From Salminus brasiliensis (lineage: Eukaryota; Chordata; Actinopteri; Characiformes; Bryconidae): a stretch of DNA of 64,000 nt. Shown piece by piece: positions 22,694-36,129 of this stretch; position 1 is the first letter of the stretch, and every line of letters starts with the position of its first letter. The DNA lies in contig NC_132883.1 in NCBI RefSeq assembly GCF_030463535.1, positions 32,405,873 to 32,469,872 on the forward strand, read 5' to 3'. The notes beneath the pieces were generated by a model. It saw only the letters and a program-made list of their open reading frames with translations, did not search any database and was not told the DNA's origin. The translations under genes and the position numbers were made by a program.

Positions 22694-24245
22694 CACTGTG
22701 TGCAGAATTATCAGGCAAATGAGTATTTTGATCACATCATCCTTTTTATACATGTTGTCCTACTCCAAGCTCTATAGGCTTGAAAGCCAACTACCAATCA
22801 AGTAAATTAGGTGATGTGCACCTCTGTAATGAGAAGAGGTGTGGTCTAATGACATCAACACCCTATATAAGGTGTGCTTAATTATTAGGCAACTTCCTTT
22901 CCTTTGGCAAAATGGGTCAGAAGAGAGATTTGACGGACTCTGAAAAGTAAAAAATTGTGAGATGTCTTGCAGAGGGATGCAGCAATCTTGAAATTGCCAA
23001 ACTTTTGAAGCGTGATCATGAACAATCAAGCGTTTCATGGCAAATAGCCAACAGGGTCGCAAGAAACGTGTTGGGAAAAAAAGGCGCAAAATAACTGCCC
23101 ATGAATTGAGGAAAATCAAGCATGAAGCTGCCAAGATGCCATTTGCCACCAGTTTTGCCATATTTCAGAGCTGCAACGTTACTGGAGTATCAAAAAGCAC
23201 AAGGTGTGCGATACTCAGGGACATGGCCAAGGTAAGGAAGGCTGAAAAACAACCACCTTTGAACAAGAAACATAAGATAAAACGTCAAGACTGGGCCAGG
23301 AAATATCTTAAGACTGATTTCATGGACTGATGAAATGCGAGTGACTCTTGATGGGCCAGATGGATGGGCCCGAGGCTGGATCAGTAAAGGGCAGAGAGCT
23401 CCACTCCGACTCAGACGCCAGCAAGGTGGAGGTGGTATACTGGTATGGGCTGGTATCATCAAAGATGAACTTGTGGGACCTTTTCGGGTTTAGGATGGAG
23501 TGAAGCTCAACTCCCAGACCTACTTCTAGCTGCCAGTTTCTGGAAGACACCTTCTTCAAGCAGTGGTACAAAAAGAAGTCGGTATCATTCAAGAAAAACA
23601 TGATTTTCATGCAGGACAATGCTCCATCACATGCATCCAAATACTCCACAGCGTGGCTGGCCAGTAAGGGTCTAAAAGAAGGAAAAAATGATGACATGGC
23701 CCCCTTGTTCACCTGATCTGAACCCCACAGAGAACCTGTGGTCCCTCATAAAATGTGAGATCTACAGGGAGGGAAAACAGTACACCTCTCTGAACAGTGT
23801 CTGGGAGGCTGTGGTGTCTGCTGCACACAATGTTGATTGTAAACAGATCAAGCAACTGACAGAATCTATGGATGGAAGGCTTTTGAGTGTCATCATAAAG
23901 AAAGGTGGCTATATTGGTCACTGATTTGTTTTTGGTTTTGTTTTTGAATGTCAGAAATGTTTATTTCTAAATTTTGTTATATTGGTTTACCTGGTGAAAA
24001 TAAACAAGTCAGATGGGTATATATTTGTTTTTTATTAAGTTGCCTAATAATTCTGCACAGTAATCGTTACCTGCACAAACAGATATCCTCCTAAGATAGA
24101 CAAATCTAAAAAAAAAAAACACTCTTCCAAAAATATTAAGCTTTGATATTTATGAGTCTTTTGGGTTGATTGAGAACATAGTTGTTGTTCAATAATAAAA
24201 AGAATCCTCTCAAATACAACTTGCCTAATAATTCTGCACACACTG
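22694..24245 (+). mobile_element. Tc1-like transposon with IR/DR ends, dead transposase
   Basis: The outer ends are CACTGTGTGCAGAATTAT at 22694 and its inverse at 24221-24245, flanked by TA (22692-22693, 24246-24247). Inner copies of AATTATTAGGCAA lie near 22881 and, inverted, at 24040-24060, about 185 bp inside each end. This IR/DR layout is known from Sleeping Beauty-type elements. The plus-strand ORF starts at 22912 with MGQKRDLTDSEK and is interrupted at once by TAA. Other parts encode WARGWISKGQRAPLRLRRQQ, the Asp-bearing QDNAPSHASKYSTAWLA and the Glu-bearing PDLNPTENLWSLIK, ending near 23924. Multiple stops and frameshifts make it non-autonomous. Confidence 0.95.
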
Positions 24246-26020
24246 TAAATATAGGGTATAAAGTAAGTGTAATCGGAGCAGTTGTGATGGTTGCCTACTT
24301 TGCCAGTGCCATCTTTGCGCAGAACTCGTGTTTGAAGTGTACATACCCACCTGCCTGTTTGTTTGTTTGTTTGTTTTTGTTTATTTATATATATATTTTT
24401 AATCTCTGCCTGCCTTTGCCATGAGTATTTAGATAGTCCAAATACATCTGGAATACACACACTTTGAACATCATTACAGATGTTTGCAATAATGTATGTG
24501 CAATGTATGTAGGCAGTTTGTAAAAAGTAAAATGTAGTGAACTGTGTACAGAAATGTATTACACTGACAAAATAAAAGTAAAATACACCACTTTTCATAT
24601 TTTTATGTAACAATAACACTGTGCAAGTCTCTTAGGAAACAATGCCTCATAGCATTTTGAGACACTATTACAACATGTTTAAAGAGAGACTGTAAAATAA
24701 CATTTAAAACGGCATCATTAACTGTTTACTAAAAGCCTATGCTTCCTTTTGTGTCGGGGTGCAGATGTAGACAAAAGCTGTGTCATTGTTTCAATATCTT
24801 ATTTTCAAGATATACTGTACACTCTACCAAACAACAAATCTGGAAGCATTAAGGCTTCTGTGCTGTTGGACATGATACAACATGCAAATGAAGCCCTGAA
24901 AAATGATCGCTTCATGGGAACTTGCTCTTAAGCTCCCCCTCACTTATCCACCCTTTTTATCCATCTGTTCTCTTGCCAAACAGGATCTGTGGGCTCTTTT
25001 GAAAACATCTTCTCAGGAGAGAGGAATGTGTGTGTGTGTCAGAGGGGGTTTGGCTTGTTGCTGAAATCTGATATTTCCTTTTTTACACTCTAGTAGTATT
25101 AGGCTGTGGTCCCTATACAGTTCCAATGTAAACCTCCCTGGAAACAGAATGTGTGCTGGGAACTGTTTACACAGTCTCAGATCCTTAGTACCCTACTATG
25201 TAATCTCCGTAAACAATGTACCAAACAGTGTAATGATTTCTGTGCCAGTGACCTCTGTAAATGTGAATTAACCACACGTAAAACGTAAAAGCAGTGCATC
25301 AACACATTACTCTGTGTTTACAAGCTCTGACTATGTCTATAATGACTTGTTATATATATGACATCTGTGAGTGACAGCTCACACCTGAAACAAGGTTCTC
25401 TTCCCTTTAAGAAGTTAATTGCAAGCACCTGTAATTACTGTAAAGCCTATAGGATCAGTCTTAATAGAATCAGTGGTGGGCTTGAATTACAATATTAGAC
25501 TAATTATTATCTTAAAGTACTATTCTCATTCGTGTCAGTTAGTTCTGAGTCAACACAATATCTGACAATGGGGTAAATCAGTCCTCATACACCATGCTTA
25601 GAATGTTATTTGTAAATGTTGGTTTTTAATATAATCATACTACAGGTATAATTAGGTGTAGATATTTCTGCAAATAGAAGTTTATACCATGTATCATCAC
25701 CAAGTACTGAAGATGACAATGAAATGTCTGAAATAATTCTTTATATCGATGCACTTTGAAATTTCTAAAAAAGGTGGAATAAGACTCTGCAAATGTTATC
25801 TTAATTAATGCACAACTTTCAGTATCCAACATTACACATGACATATCAATATGCATATGCCATTGGAATGCATGGAGGCCTTACTTGGTTCAAAAGTAAC
25901 ACTTACAGTAATTACAAACAAAAATAAATTAGTTAAATAATATAATAAACATTAACAAATGCAGGTTTGCACTAATAAGAGTTCTGGACTGGACATCATT
26001 CTTAATCTGCTTTTTCATGT
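24246..26020. other. Intergenic; one exon-like ORF, otherwise nothing
   Basis: GTTT and AT repeats lie near 24356-24400. Apart from the exon-like stretch at 24765-24931, no gene or element is recognised. Confidence 0.5.
24765..24931 (+). other. Possible orphan terminal exon
   Basis: A pyrimidine-rich tract and GTGCAG acceptor end at 24764. The frame after it reads VDKSCVIVSISYFQDILYTL, NKSGSIKASVLLDMIQHA and NEALKNDRF to a TAA stop (24929-24931). Composition and codon use look protein-like. I do not recognise the family and find no partner exon nearby, so it may be the last exon of an unseen gene, a gene relic or chance. Confidence 0.3.
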
Positions 26021-26027
26021 TCCTTAC

Positions 26028-26690
26028 AATTGCCCAGGAGTATTCACATTTCAGATGGACACCAAGTTACAACACAACCTCAAGTGTTGGAAGGTCCAGA
26101 AAGGCATCATGGAATCATGTCAGAAGGCATGATGTTTTCTCCTAGGATTTCCTGCTACTTGATTGAATCTATCTTGCCCTGCACACGCTGCAGGTTTTCA
26201 GTGCCAAAAGAAGCAAAATAGCCTCAGAGCATCACCAAGCAACCACCGTGCTGCACTGTATGTAGGCAGGCTGTTGTTTCAGCATATTGTTTAATCTTCC
26301 TCCTTTAGATAGCATTCATATGGTTTTAAGCACACCTTTTTTTATTTATTAATTAATTCCATTTTTGTGGTGTTTTTGGGTCAGTAGAGGTGCATGGGCA
26401 TGGAGACCTTCAGTGTTTAGCATTTGCCTTACTGTGCAAATCTCAATTCCACCAAATCTTTATTCAGGTATTTCATATGCTTTACCTCAAGCACACCTGA
26501 TTCAACTAATGAAGCCATTGATTTGCCACCTGATTTGTGAATGTGTGCTCCAAGGGATTCTGTTTAGAAGTTCTAAACAGAACTTAAATGCCAAAACTTT
26601 ATGAAATCTCTGACTCCTGAAACTTGTCCTAACTATAGGATCTTCTAAGCAGCTGCCTTGCACTCTGACGATTGTAATTATTAATGACCA
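26028..26690 (-). pseudogene. Tc1-like transposase relic
   Basis: The minus strand resembles the catalytic-core region of Tc1 elements in fragments. The plus-strand words CAGAGCATCACCAAGCA and CCACCGTGCTGCACTGTA correspond to the conserved Gly-Gly region upstream of the second Asp. It is heavily decayed with no intact ends. Confidence 0.6.
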
Positions 26691-27537
26691 CATAGCAGGG
26701 GAAGGCTATAATAAGACAATGCCATGACATAACACTGTCTGTAAAAAAAAAAAAAAGCTGAAGATTAAAAAGGAGGTGGCTTTTACAGCAGGACAGTGAT
26801 CATGAGCCACAATCACTTGCTTTGGGCTCCTTTCCTTTTTTATTTTGAAGCTGTAAAATAAATGTTTAATCTTTAACCTGCCTTTAAATATCTTTTGGAA
26901 AGGTCATATTTTACTCTCACATCTATTTACAGTAAAAGGCACACATTCGTGTTACCCAGAGATCATTCCTGTTACTGATTCTTTTTTTTTTTCTTGGTCC
27001 ATAATGTATAGGAACTACACTCTAATTTATCTAATTATTTAATTAATTTCATGACAGAACACTTTATTAACTTGGTTTGGGTATCCTTTAAAAAGAACAA
27101 ATTGGTTTTTAATTTTTAATTGATTTAATAATTAATTTATTATTTAGAAAAATACAACTTTTGTGCATCTATAATAATGTTTAGTCACAAATATCAATTA
27201 ATTAAATTCTAACAAATATTTATTTAAAATAAAGGCAGAAACAAAGGATTTAGTGGGCATGTTTTTAAACATGCATTTTAAATGATACATGAGTTTTGGT
27301 AACAGGACTGAGAAAAATGCAACCCTCAATCACATTACAACATTTACAAATCAAACAAGAGCTGAGAACACAACAGCACAAAGGGAAAATGCCCATACAT
27401 TACCAGAAATTGAAAACCAAGTACATTACAAAAATGCTGCATTAACTGAAACCAAATTTCTAAAATTGCGGTTGAAAACACAACAAAAACACACAAGTTG
27501 AGACAATATGAGGGATCAAAATATCAGGGATCTAATT

Positions 27538-27641
27538 TGAGACAAAGGTACTGTTTGCACACACCAAAGATTTCTGGTGTGTGCTCCCGTATAGCCGAAC
27601 ATCCTTAACAGCCTACACCAGAAAACTTGCCTTTGTCTCAA
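27538..27641. mobile_element. Small hairpin element, copy 1
   Basis: The ends are TGAGACAAAGGTA and its near inverse TGCCTTTGTCTCA, about 104 bp apart. The interior contains CAGCCTACACCAGAAAACTT, shared with a second copy at 28018-28134. It is non-coding and MITE-like. Confidence 0.6.
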
Positions 27642-28017
27642 CTTAGAATCTCAAAAAACTTTTTGGAGCACCTTACGCGCAACCAATTTGTTTGTTTGCA
27701 AAATGTTCAGCAAGGGTTCAGTACCTAACCAGCATCTGACAGCAGAACGTCGCCACTCCGCAAACTTAATTGTAGTAATCACTTAATGAGAGTAAATGTT
27801 ATTATGCATATTCATCATCAAAGGCAGACTTGTGTCCTTGTTCTCATTCATTTATTATTATTGTTGTTAAAACATCTTTTTGAACGTGAGTAAATATTTA
27901 ATGACTGATGTGCAGGATTCATTATATAAGAATACTGCAAACTCTGCATGTGCAAACCAGTCATCTGCACCTCCCTGGCGTGGAGCTAACAATTCACTTA
28001 AATTCCAAGGACCTAAT

Positions 28018-28134
28018 GAAACAAAGGTAAGCTTTCTGTTGTAGGCTGTTGAGGACAATTTGGCTGCTTCTTCCGGTAGCAAGGCAGCTATAAGCCAAAC
28101 AGTCTACACCAGAAAGCCTGGCTACCTTTGTCTT
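28018..28134. mobile_element. Small hairpin element, copy 2
   Basis: The ends are GAAACAAAGGTAAGC and CTACCTTTGTCTT, with an internal CAGTCTACACCAGAAAGCCT. It is diverged from copy 1 but has the same layout. Confidence 0.55.
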
Positions 28135-28139
28135 GAATT

Positions 28140-29520
28140 TCCCCTAAAAATTAAACGTTAGAGCACCATCAAATTGTCTCCACCGCATCTTGCTTCCTGC
28201 TAATGCTTTAGGTGCAATGTCAACAGCTAAAACTATACAGTGCCCCTAGTGTTTGGGAGCATTTTCGGGGTGGGCGACCTTCAAATTCAGCGTTTTTGAA
28301 ATTTTATGGCAGCATTTGATTGCAACATTTTTAAATGCAGTCAATGCAGTGTTTTTAAAATGTATGTATGTATGTATATATATATATATTTTAATTTTGG
28401 GAATACAGCAATTTTGAATTCTTGGTAATGTATTTTGATCTCCCTTAATGCTGTTGTCTTCTTAGCTTTTTTTGTAAATGTTGTGATGTAATTCAACAGA
28501 CCACTGTACTCTTATGCATGGAAGCTGGTAATTAAATACACACTTTGAAAAGTTAAATATTCATGTTAGTAGATCCAGTGTTGAGCAAAGGTTATAAATA
28601 AGGTTTTATTTTAAAGAGTTACAACAAGCAAATTGCACCAATTCGGCAAAATGGCCCTTTTAACTTTTCTTCACTCAATGCATGAATGCAGTCATCCTTC
28701 CATTCGCATTAAATAATTTTATTTGCTCTCTCTCTACTGAATGTGTCCATTCATTCAAGACAAAAAAGGTTCATTTAGTACAAAATTCAGTTCTGTCAAA
28801 AGATGTGATAAAATGCTATACAATTCGAAGTTAATTCTAAATTACTTTTATTACAAATATTTACAGTAGCTCATCTTATAAAGAAATTGAAATCAAGTTG
28901 TTTTCCAGCCCTGGTCCAGGAGAACCTCTTGTCCGGCTGGTTTTCTGTTCTAACACACCAGTGCCTACTTCAGAATTACTTGATATTTTGCTTAGTTTAA
29001 GCAAAATAGCTATTAATTGCAGCAGTAGAAAAATTTTGATGTGTAGAGGTAGGGAGGAACAATTGCCTTATACTGACATCATTTCATTCTGCCAACATCA
29101 TTCTAACTGTAAGTATTAACAAATTTGAAATGTACTAATGTTTTTGCCTACAAAAGCTTGCATGATACCACTTTTGGACTGCAGGACCAAAGCACAAATA
29201 AATACATTTCGTGCTTAGTATTAGTGTAAATGAAATGTTATTATTTATAATCAGTACAAGGCCAACAGAAATAAGTTCTAAACAAAGGCATAGAAACATA
29301 TGCAACATATTGTACACTTCCAGTACACTTTAGACAAACCCAAACCAACCGTGATTCACTTACCAAAACTTTATTCCTTGGTATGGCTTCACTTTCCTTT
29401 ACTACCCTGTCAGTCTGATTTTGGCATTATTATTTTGCAGGTGCTAATGACAAGTAACTTGTTTCTTTGTAAAAGTTTGTGCACGAAAGTTCATTTATTT
29501 AAATCTAACCTCTTTTACAT
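28140..29520. other. Downstream flank of vgll4l; probable 3' UTR in part
   Basis: The part next to the stop codon (from 29521 downward, minus strand) is likely 3' UTR. TTTATT words on the plus strand, which read AATAAA on the minus strand, occur near 29366 and 29490 among others, so the poly(A) site cannot be fixed. A (GTAT)n/(TA)n tract lies near 28360-28390. Confidence 0.4.
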
Positions 29521-29521
29521 T

Positions 29522-32500
29522 TCAGTTTGCTGCCCACAGACTGGGGGTGGTTGTTGTTGGGCTGACAGAATCCTGGTAGACTCGTTTGGGACTTTGGCCA
29601 TTGCCCGGTGAGTGAATGATGGTGGGACTGTTAGGTGAAGATGAAGGGGATGATGATGGTGAAGAAGAAGTGCAATAGGAAGAGGACTCTTTTAGCTCTA
29701 GCCACTTTTCCCCAAGGGCCTTTGCAAAGTGGTCATCCACAGATACACTGATTGAGAGCTGCTTGGCAGATCCTTTTTGGTAGTTCACTCCAAGACTTCT
29801 CTGGAAATGCTCCTCAACGTGATCATAACTGTGGTGTGCAATAACTACACAAAGGGAACCAACATAAAACCACAATAAGAATGGACATAAAGATTTAATA
29901 GGGTTTGGTAGTATGTTTATGTAGTAGATAAATGATTCAGCAAAAAGGGTCATTAATGAAAAGAGATGTTATCAAAGAAAGAATTGTCTCAAATGACCAA
30001 AGATTGTTTGTTTATTTTTTGTATAACATACCAGTGGAATGACCATAACTGTCTTCTTCCCTACATGTGGACTTTGATGATGAGATACAGGTGATCACAG
30101 AGGGACGAACCTGCAAGTCATAGAAAGGGTCAAGATATACTTATATATTCCATACTTTTTTATTATTTGATAACCATATGAACTATAGGGAACACTACAT
30201 TGAATGTACTATGCTTAAGAGAACACCTGAAGAAAATTGTTTATAATATGTTGGAAGAGGATCTTAAAGGCATGCCTACAGCGAAAAACCCCATGACTTT
30301 AGTCTTTAGTCGGAGATCCAGCCTGCTACTTTAGTCCTGATGCCATGAACAGGTTAAAAACGGTTATGGTGTGTTCGGACTTGTTGACTACATTCCTCCA
30401 CCCTTTGCTCACATTTCTCCCTGAATCCGGCTGGATTGCATATCTGTGACAGGCAGAGGCCTGTCTGAACCCTCAGGAGTACTCTGTTGGGAATATGGTA
30501 TGCCTGCTCACATTCTGCTGCATCTCATATATAATGGAGACTGTGCTTCTGAAATGTGGTAAAACATACTACTGTGTGTTTACTCTATATTTAGTTTATG
30601 GTAAAGTGTAGGTAAAAGATAAAAAAAGAAAATTATAGAAAACTATTTAGTAATTAATCAGTTAGTGATTTGATAATCAAAGTCTTGTCTCTGAGTTGAT
30701 TTATTATATCCAATTTTGCTACATTGTACTGACCTTTTATTTGCCAATATGGCAAATGAATGGTCATAAACAATCACCTGTATGTGTCTGACTGAAGTTA
30801 TTTTATTCTTGTCTTCCATCTTTTCTGGCTCCTTATGGGGTTTCTTGATGAGAGCAAGAGGTTCATCTGTAACTAGTGTGGAGTAGACTGGACTGGGGAT
30901 GAGGTGAGTAGGGCTGGCTTTGGGGCTCCAGGTGGATGTAGGACTTTCAGGCATGCTTAAAGTTGATGGTCTCCTGGTGGTGTTGGCCAGACTCTTTCTC
31001 AAGGCTTTTTCTCTCCTGTTAAAAGACATCCATGACTGATAGGAATCCCAGTACTGTCTACCAGTAACCAATATTGCCAATATTGACATAGCATTTTGAT
31101 ATTATTTAGTGTATTAAGGTTTGTTGAAAGAGTCAAAATCTAATATTCAATTTACATTTGAATACTCAATATACTTGAATAGAGATTTCTGACAGTGGAT
31201 TTACCTCTCCTCAAGTGTCCACCCTCTTTCCGAACTGTGCTTCTGTTTGCGTCGATGAGCAGGGATCACTTGGACTCTGTCAGTGATGTGGCGATACCTG
31301 TCTTCACTCCTTAAGTTGGGCTGACCTAGCAGACAAAAGAAATGTCTTGCACATTTTACAAAAGTGGAACACAGCATAGCAATTAAAAGAGCAAAGACTG
31401 TATGATTTAATTGTGGGAAAATGTTGGGCTGCACCTCCGTTAAATGTAAACTCCGTTAAGCAGCAGAACAAGATCAACTTGCTCTATGACTTTTACTGTG
31501 GAACACAGCTGATTCACCGCTAACGGTAATTGTCATTTCAGTACAAAACAAAAAGGCAGCCCTTGTGGCACACTAAAAACACTAATTACTGTTTGAAAAC
31601 AAATTGACATTCATTATTCATTGTTGTTTATTTGCCTTGGTGGCCAAGAATTATAAAAATATGTCTTGTGCTATTCCACAGACTAGGGGTTAGAAACTGA
31701 GGGCATTAGCCAAGCACAGTTTGACAATTTCTCTGCTCTGAAACAAAAACTACAGTTGAAACAAGTGTTCAAGCAGGAATCTGGCCTTACAACGGCTGGA
31801 GATGAACACCCTGCCATTTGTGCCACCCTGCCATTTGTGCTACACATTTACTCAATACAATGAAAATGACAGAGCAGATTTCAAAAAGAAAATTAACAAG
31901 ACAATTTTATCAATAATGTGGTATTATTGTTACTTCAAGCTGTGTGTCAGTGTATAAAACACAAAGTCATACACTGAGCTAGGTAAGTTTTTGTTTAACA
32001 GGTTTTACTCATTTCCTGTGTCAGAAAGGAATGCCAGTACATGTTAGCAAAGCTCTGATTTAATTGATTGGATCTAAGTATTTATTCTCTATAAACCCTC
32101 TCACTTTTGAAAAAGAAATATATTATACATAACTTCATGAATATTATACATCAGATTACTTTTTTTCTGGTCGATATCAAACATATTTTAAACTTGTCAC
32201 ACAAATGAGTAGTGCAGGTCAATTAAACTTAATTAACAATTAAACTAATGCAAAATTAGTTTTAGTAAGACATCTTAATTTCTATGATAATCTTTAGGTA
32301 GCACCACAAATGATGGTTAAATCAAGAAACACAATGACTGCCGAAGTGGTTTAAATAATGAGTACACAATAATATACATACTCTCCCTCATACATATAAA
32401 TATCCACATAAAGCTAAAGCTGTGTAGCATTACAGTTTGGCATGGTCTAGCAGAAAACAGTGGACGAGGTATAAACCACACCTTACATCTTAAGTGTTTT

Positions 32501-33260
32501 TTGTGCCTGAGGGAGGGTTATTTTTTTTGAGAGCTCAGACAAAAGTGGGCACTTCTTAGGGTTCCATTACCCCTTAATTACTAGTTGACAGTTAACAAAC
32601 CAATTTACTATCAGTGTATCCACTCCCATTTTGATGAAGCATACACAAAATGAAAATGCATGAGGGTAATCAAGGCAAGCAGTGATAAAATGCTTTTACA
32701 AAATATTCATAAACACCACATATAAACAATCAGAGCAAATTGCCCTCTCCTACACCATAAGATACAAACAATTTATTTGAAGCTCTTCAATGTCACAATT
32801 TCATTCTTTGCCTTTTCCCCCTCATGATTTATTTTTGTGACTAATAAAAAGTGTTTTCTTGTCTTTTCTTCTCTTGTGATAATGTCTTGTTCCATATTTG
32901 TTAGCCTGGTTTTTGGTGCTCTATTTTTTGAGTTGTGGAAAGGCGTTATACACATTCATATTGTGATGATGATTATTATTAGTAGAAGTAGTAGTAGTAT
33001 GAGGGTAGACCATCTAGTCTACCCATGCTACCGCTGTCTGCACTTTCTGTTGTGCTTTCCTCAACTAATGCAGCAATTAACTAATTATAAAATATTTGTC
33101 AGACAGTCTTGGAAACATGGAAATTGTTAATCTAACATATTTTCAAACTAAAGACACAAGTTATTAAGTCCACAAGAGCAAAATCATAATTACCCTCCAG
33201 GATGTACACTTTAAAGCCGCTGCTCATCCGAGTAATGTATTGGAAATTAGTAACTGCCAT
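29522..33260 (-). CDS. vgll4l: Vestigial-like family member 4 (vgll4l-type)
   Basis: A nuclear transcription cofactor; Vgll4 proteins bind TEAD factors through Tondu motifs and displace YAP/TAZ. Coding exons on the minus strand are 33260-33194 (67 nt), 31325-31205 (121), 31015-30778 (238), 30110-30032 (79) and 29844-29522 (323). All junctions are GT-AG and in phase, giving 275 residues. The start reads MAVTNFQYITRMSSGFKVYI. Residues 114-119 (EPLALI) and 144-150 (RPSVITC) match conserved VGLL4 blocks. The Tondu motifs are VEEHFQRSLG at 178-187 and VDDHFAKALGEKWLELK at 204-220. A Ser/Pro-rich tail follows. Length is close to human VGLL4 (about 290). I favour the fish-specific vgll4l over vgll4a/b from the N-terminus and position, but paralogue identity needs a tree. 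No breaks were seen. Confidence 0.93.
31326..33193 (-). other. vgll4l intron 1
   Basis: The largest intron of the gene at 1,868 bp. The donor GTAATT follows the first coding exon and the acceptor is TCTGCTAG. No coding or mobile element is recognised within it. It is AT-rich in its middle part. Confidence 0.8.
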
Positions 33261-34515
33261 AACTCTAGATCCGTTCTTTCAAGTAGTTCTGGGCCCTTGG
33301 CAAATGCTGGCAAGTTAATTCTATCTGGGCTCAGTAAAATGTGAGGCTCAGAATTACTCTACACTGTGTCCTCTATCACACCTCCACTCCTGTGCTCTGT
33401 GTCATTCAAGAACATCTACCTCTGGGTTCCTATTGGCTGTTTCAAGTACAGCCTCCCTTTCCCGGTTTTCCTGCTTTTTGTCTGCTTCTATTTCCATGAT
33501 GTTAGTACCTTTAGAGGAGAAAAGTAAGGATACGCCCCCTGGCACTCACACAACTTGCAGCGGCTGAGTTCTGTTAAGGTTGGGCATGTTGTGAGAGTGT
33601 TAATATGTATACCACTAGACTACTCTTCAATTTGTGTTAGCACCTGTTTACAGCCCCTCCTTTGGGTCTAACCTAAAATCTTGCTTGACTGCATTTCTTA
33701 AGAGTGCTTAGCTTACTTGAGCTGCAGACATTCTGCCAGCTTGCCCATACATGTAGCTTCATGCAAGTTCCCTAACTTCTAGCAGTAGGCATTTTTCACC
33801 TTTTGATGAACAGAAGGTACTTAAACACTGAATGATTTCTATGGTCTGTGTGAGTGATCCTGTCTGAGCATGCTGAAACAGCTGACCACAATTAATTTAG
33901 AAAAAGGGGAACACTTTGTGGGATAATTATACCCTGCAGTTAAAATCAAAAGGAAAATATCTTGTTTCATATATACATAATTATATTTATGTATTTACAT
34001 AAATTGCTTAGTATGCCACCTACTGTAAATATTTGCCCAACCCATTGTCATTGTTGACTTTTCAGTTCCTTTTTCTGTAGTGATTTAGCAGTAGCTTCAT
34101 AGCAATAAAATGAAAATTAATTAACTGGTAGATGCTTTTGTTCTCTGTATACAAAGGAAAGTAGCCTGAAACCTTGGATTTCATAAAAAAAAGACCCCTT
34201 GAGGTGAAAGTCTGACAGAAACAGGTAAAGGAAAACCTTTAGACCCCTGAATGCAGCATAACACAGGAGGAGAAGGCTAAACTGTTCAGTACTCATTTGT
34301 TTAATCATTTGTCCACAGATTATACACACAATAAACTTACTGTCACAATGCTATTAATAATATTATTAATAATATAATATTTTAATATTATTATTAATAA
34401 ATATGAATAATATTTAGATGCACTGGTTACATATGAAATTAGAGGAATAAAATAGATAATGATTCTCAATGTAAATAGAACGCACCTGTAAAACAGAGTG
34501 ATACATATGTGGTTA
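33261..34515. other. Upstream flank of vgll4l
   Basis: This stretch should hold the 5' UTR and promoter of the minus-strand gene. I see no clear TATA box or GC-rich island and no transposon. The first 400 bp are the least AT-rich part. An upstream non-coding exon cannot be excluded. Confidence 0.4.
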
Positions 34516-34519
34516 AAAG

Positions 34520-35440
34520 TGCCAGTTCTATTATAGTCATGTGGGGAAAAAAATGTTAAGACACCCCATAAAACCCTTTGTCCTTTAAACATATGGACAT
34601 TTGCCTTATCATTTTAACAATATTAAGACATGGAGGCAGTTACCCACACCAATGAAATGTTTTTTACAAAGAAGAGTTTGTAAAATGTAATTGATAGAAA
34701 TGCAATTTTCATGTGACGTTAGGACACCCTATGCCCTAGTAGCTGGTATTTCGCTCCTTGGTTAAAATAACTTAAGTCAGATGTTGCCTAAAGATGTCCT
34801 ACTCCATGCAGAATTCTGTCTGCTGAGTGATGTTTCAGCTTTAGTTTTGAGACCGATAGGCTCAATGTCCTCAAACGCCTTCTGATGAATAAGGAATTCC
34901 TAGTGGATTCTATGTTGGAGAGTTTTCCAGGCCATACAGCAGAAAAGCCTAAACCATTACACTTTCATGCTTCATAGTTGATATGGGTTCTTGTGCGCAA
35001 ATGTTGTCTGATTTACGCAAAACGTCTTCTATAACTGTGTCCAAATAATTAAACAATGGATTAAATTGGTGTTCTAAATACGTGTTCTAAATTCTTTTTG
35101 ACAACAAGGGTTTTCTCCTTGCATACCTCCTATAAAAATCAAATCCACCATCTGAAAGAGACACTTTATGATCACTTTATGATGGCAGATTATGTACTTT
35201 GACTTGTGGCTACCTGTAGATCCCATGATGACATTTTAAGACTTCTTTACACATTTTGTGGTCTGCTGTTGGACTCAACTTGCTAGGATGGCCAGACCTA
35301 GCCATGTTGGCAGTTATTACACTATTCAATTATTTTGCGGACAGTAGAACAGCTGTGTTCTGAGATTAGAAAGCTCTTTGTACCCATCCATAGTAATAGC
35401 ACTCATTTTACCAACCAATAGCAAACCAAACTAAATATCT
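34520..35440 (-). pseudogene. Tc1/mariner-type relic
   Basis: The block opens with GTTAAGACACCCCATAAAA. Inside, CTAGTGGATTCTATG, TGGAGAGTTTTCCAGGCCA and TTCTTGTGCGCAAATG match a second copy at about 56480-57240. Both read as decayed minus-strand transposase sequence. No open frame survives. Confidence 0.55.
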
Positions 35441-36129
35441 GATGTAAATAAGAAAGGCTCCATCACAATCCATGATGTTCTTCTAATCATCTGCAGCTAG
35501 TGGTTCCTAACCTTTTCCTCACAGAAAAATAGTATGTCAAAAGACATTTCAGATTTATGTGTCTTTTTATATTACCATCTCCATCTCCAAATATTGTTTA
35601 AAGTAAGATCAAATGTCCATATGTCTAAGTGTTTAGTTTTTTTAATGGGGTGTTCTAACTTCTTATTTAACTTCAATCAACAGACTTCAATCTCTCTTGC
35701 CCTCTTATTCAGTCATTATGAGTCTTTAGTTTTCCGATTAAATGCTCCTGCAAAACGATGAAAATTACTCTTTTTTATCATATAAATCAATAATAAAGGA
35801 CATGGCAACATGTCGTCTGTATGTAACATTAGCATATTTTACCTTTTCAGGTCGTTTGTACAAAGTGATGATACAGATGCACATATTTATAGATTTAAAG
35901 AAATCTCTAAATTATCAGCAGTGGAATATAGGGTAAGGACTAGGCCAATTTAATTATTTAGCTGAATTTCATCAAGTCCATATGGAACAGTAGATAAGTT
36001 AAAATAATTTGCTGGAATTGTCTCCTTTTCTCTCTTGCCCTCTCATTCAATCATTATGAGTTTTGCGATTAAATGCTCCTGCAAAAACGATCAAAATGAT
36101 CTAACACCTATAAACTATATTTCTTTCAA

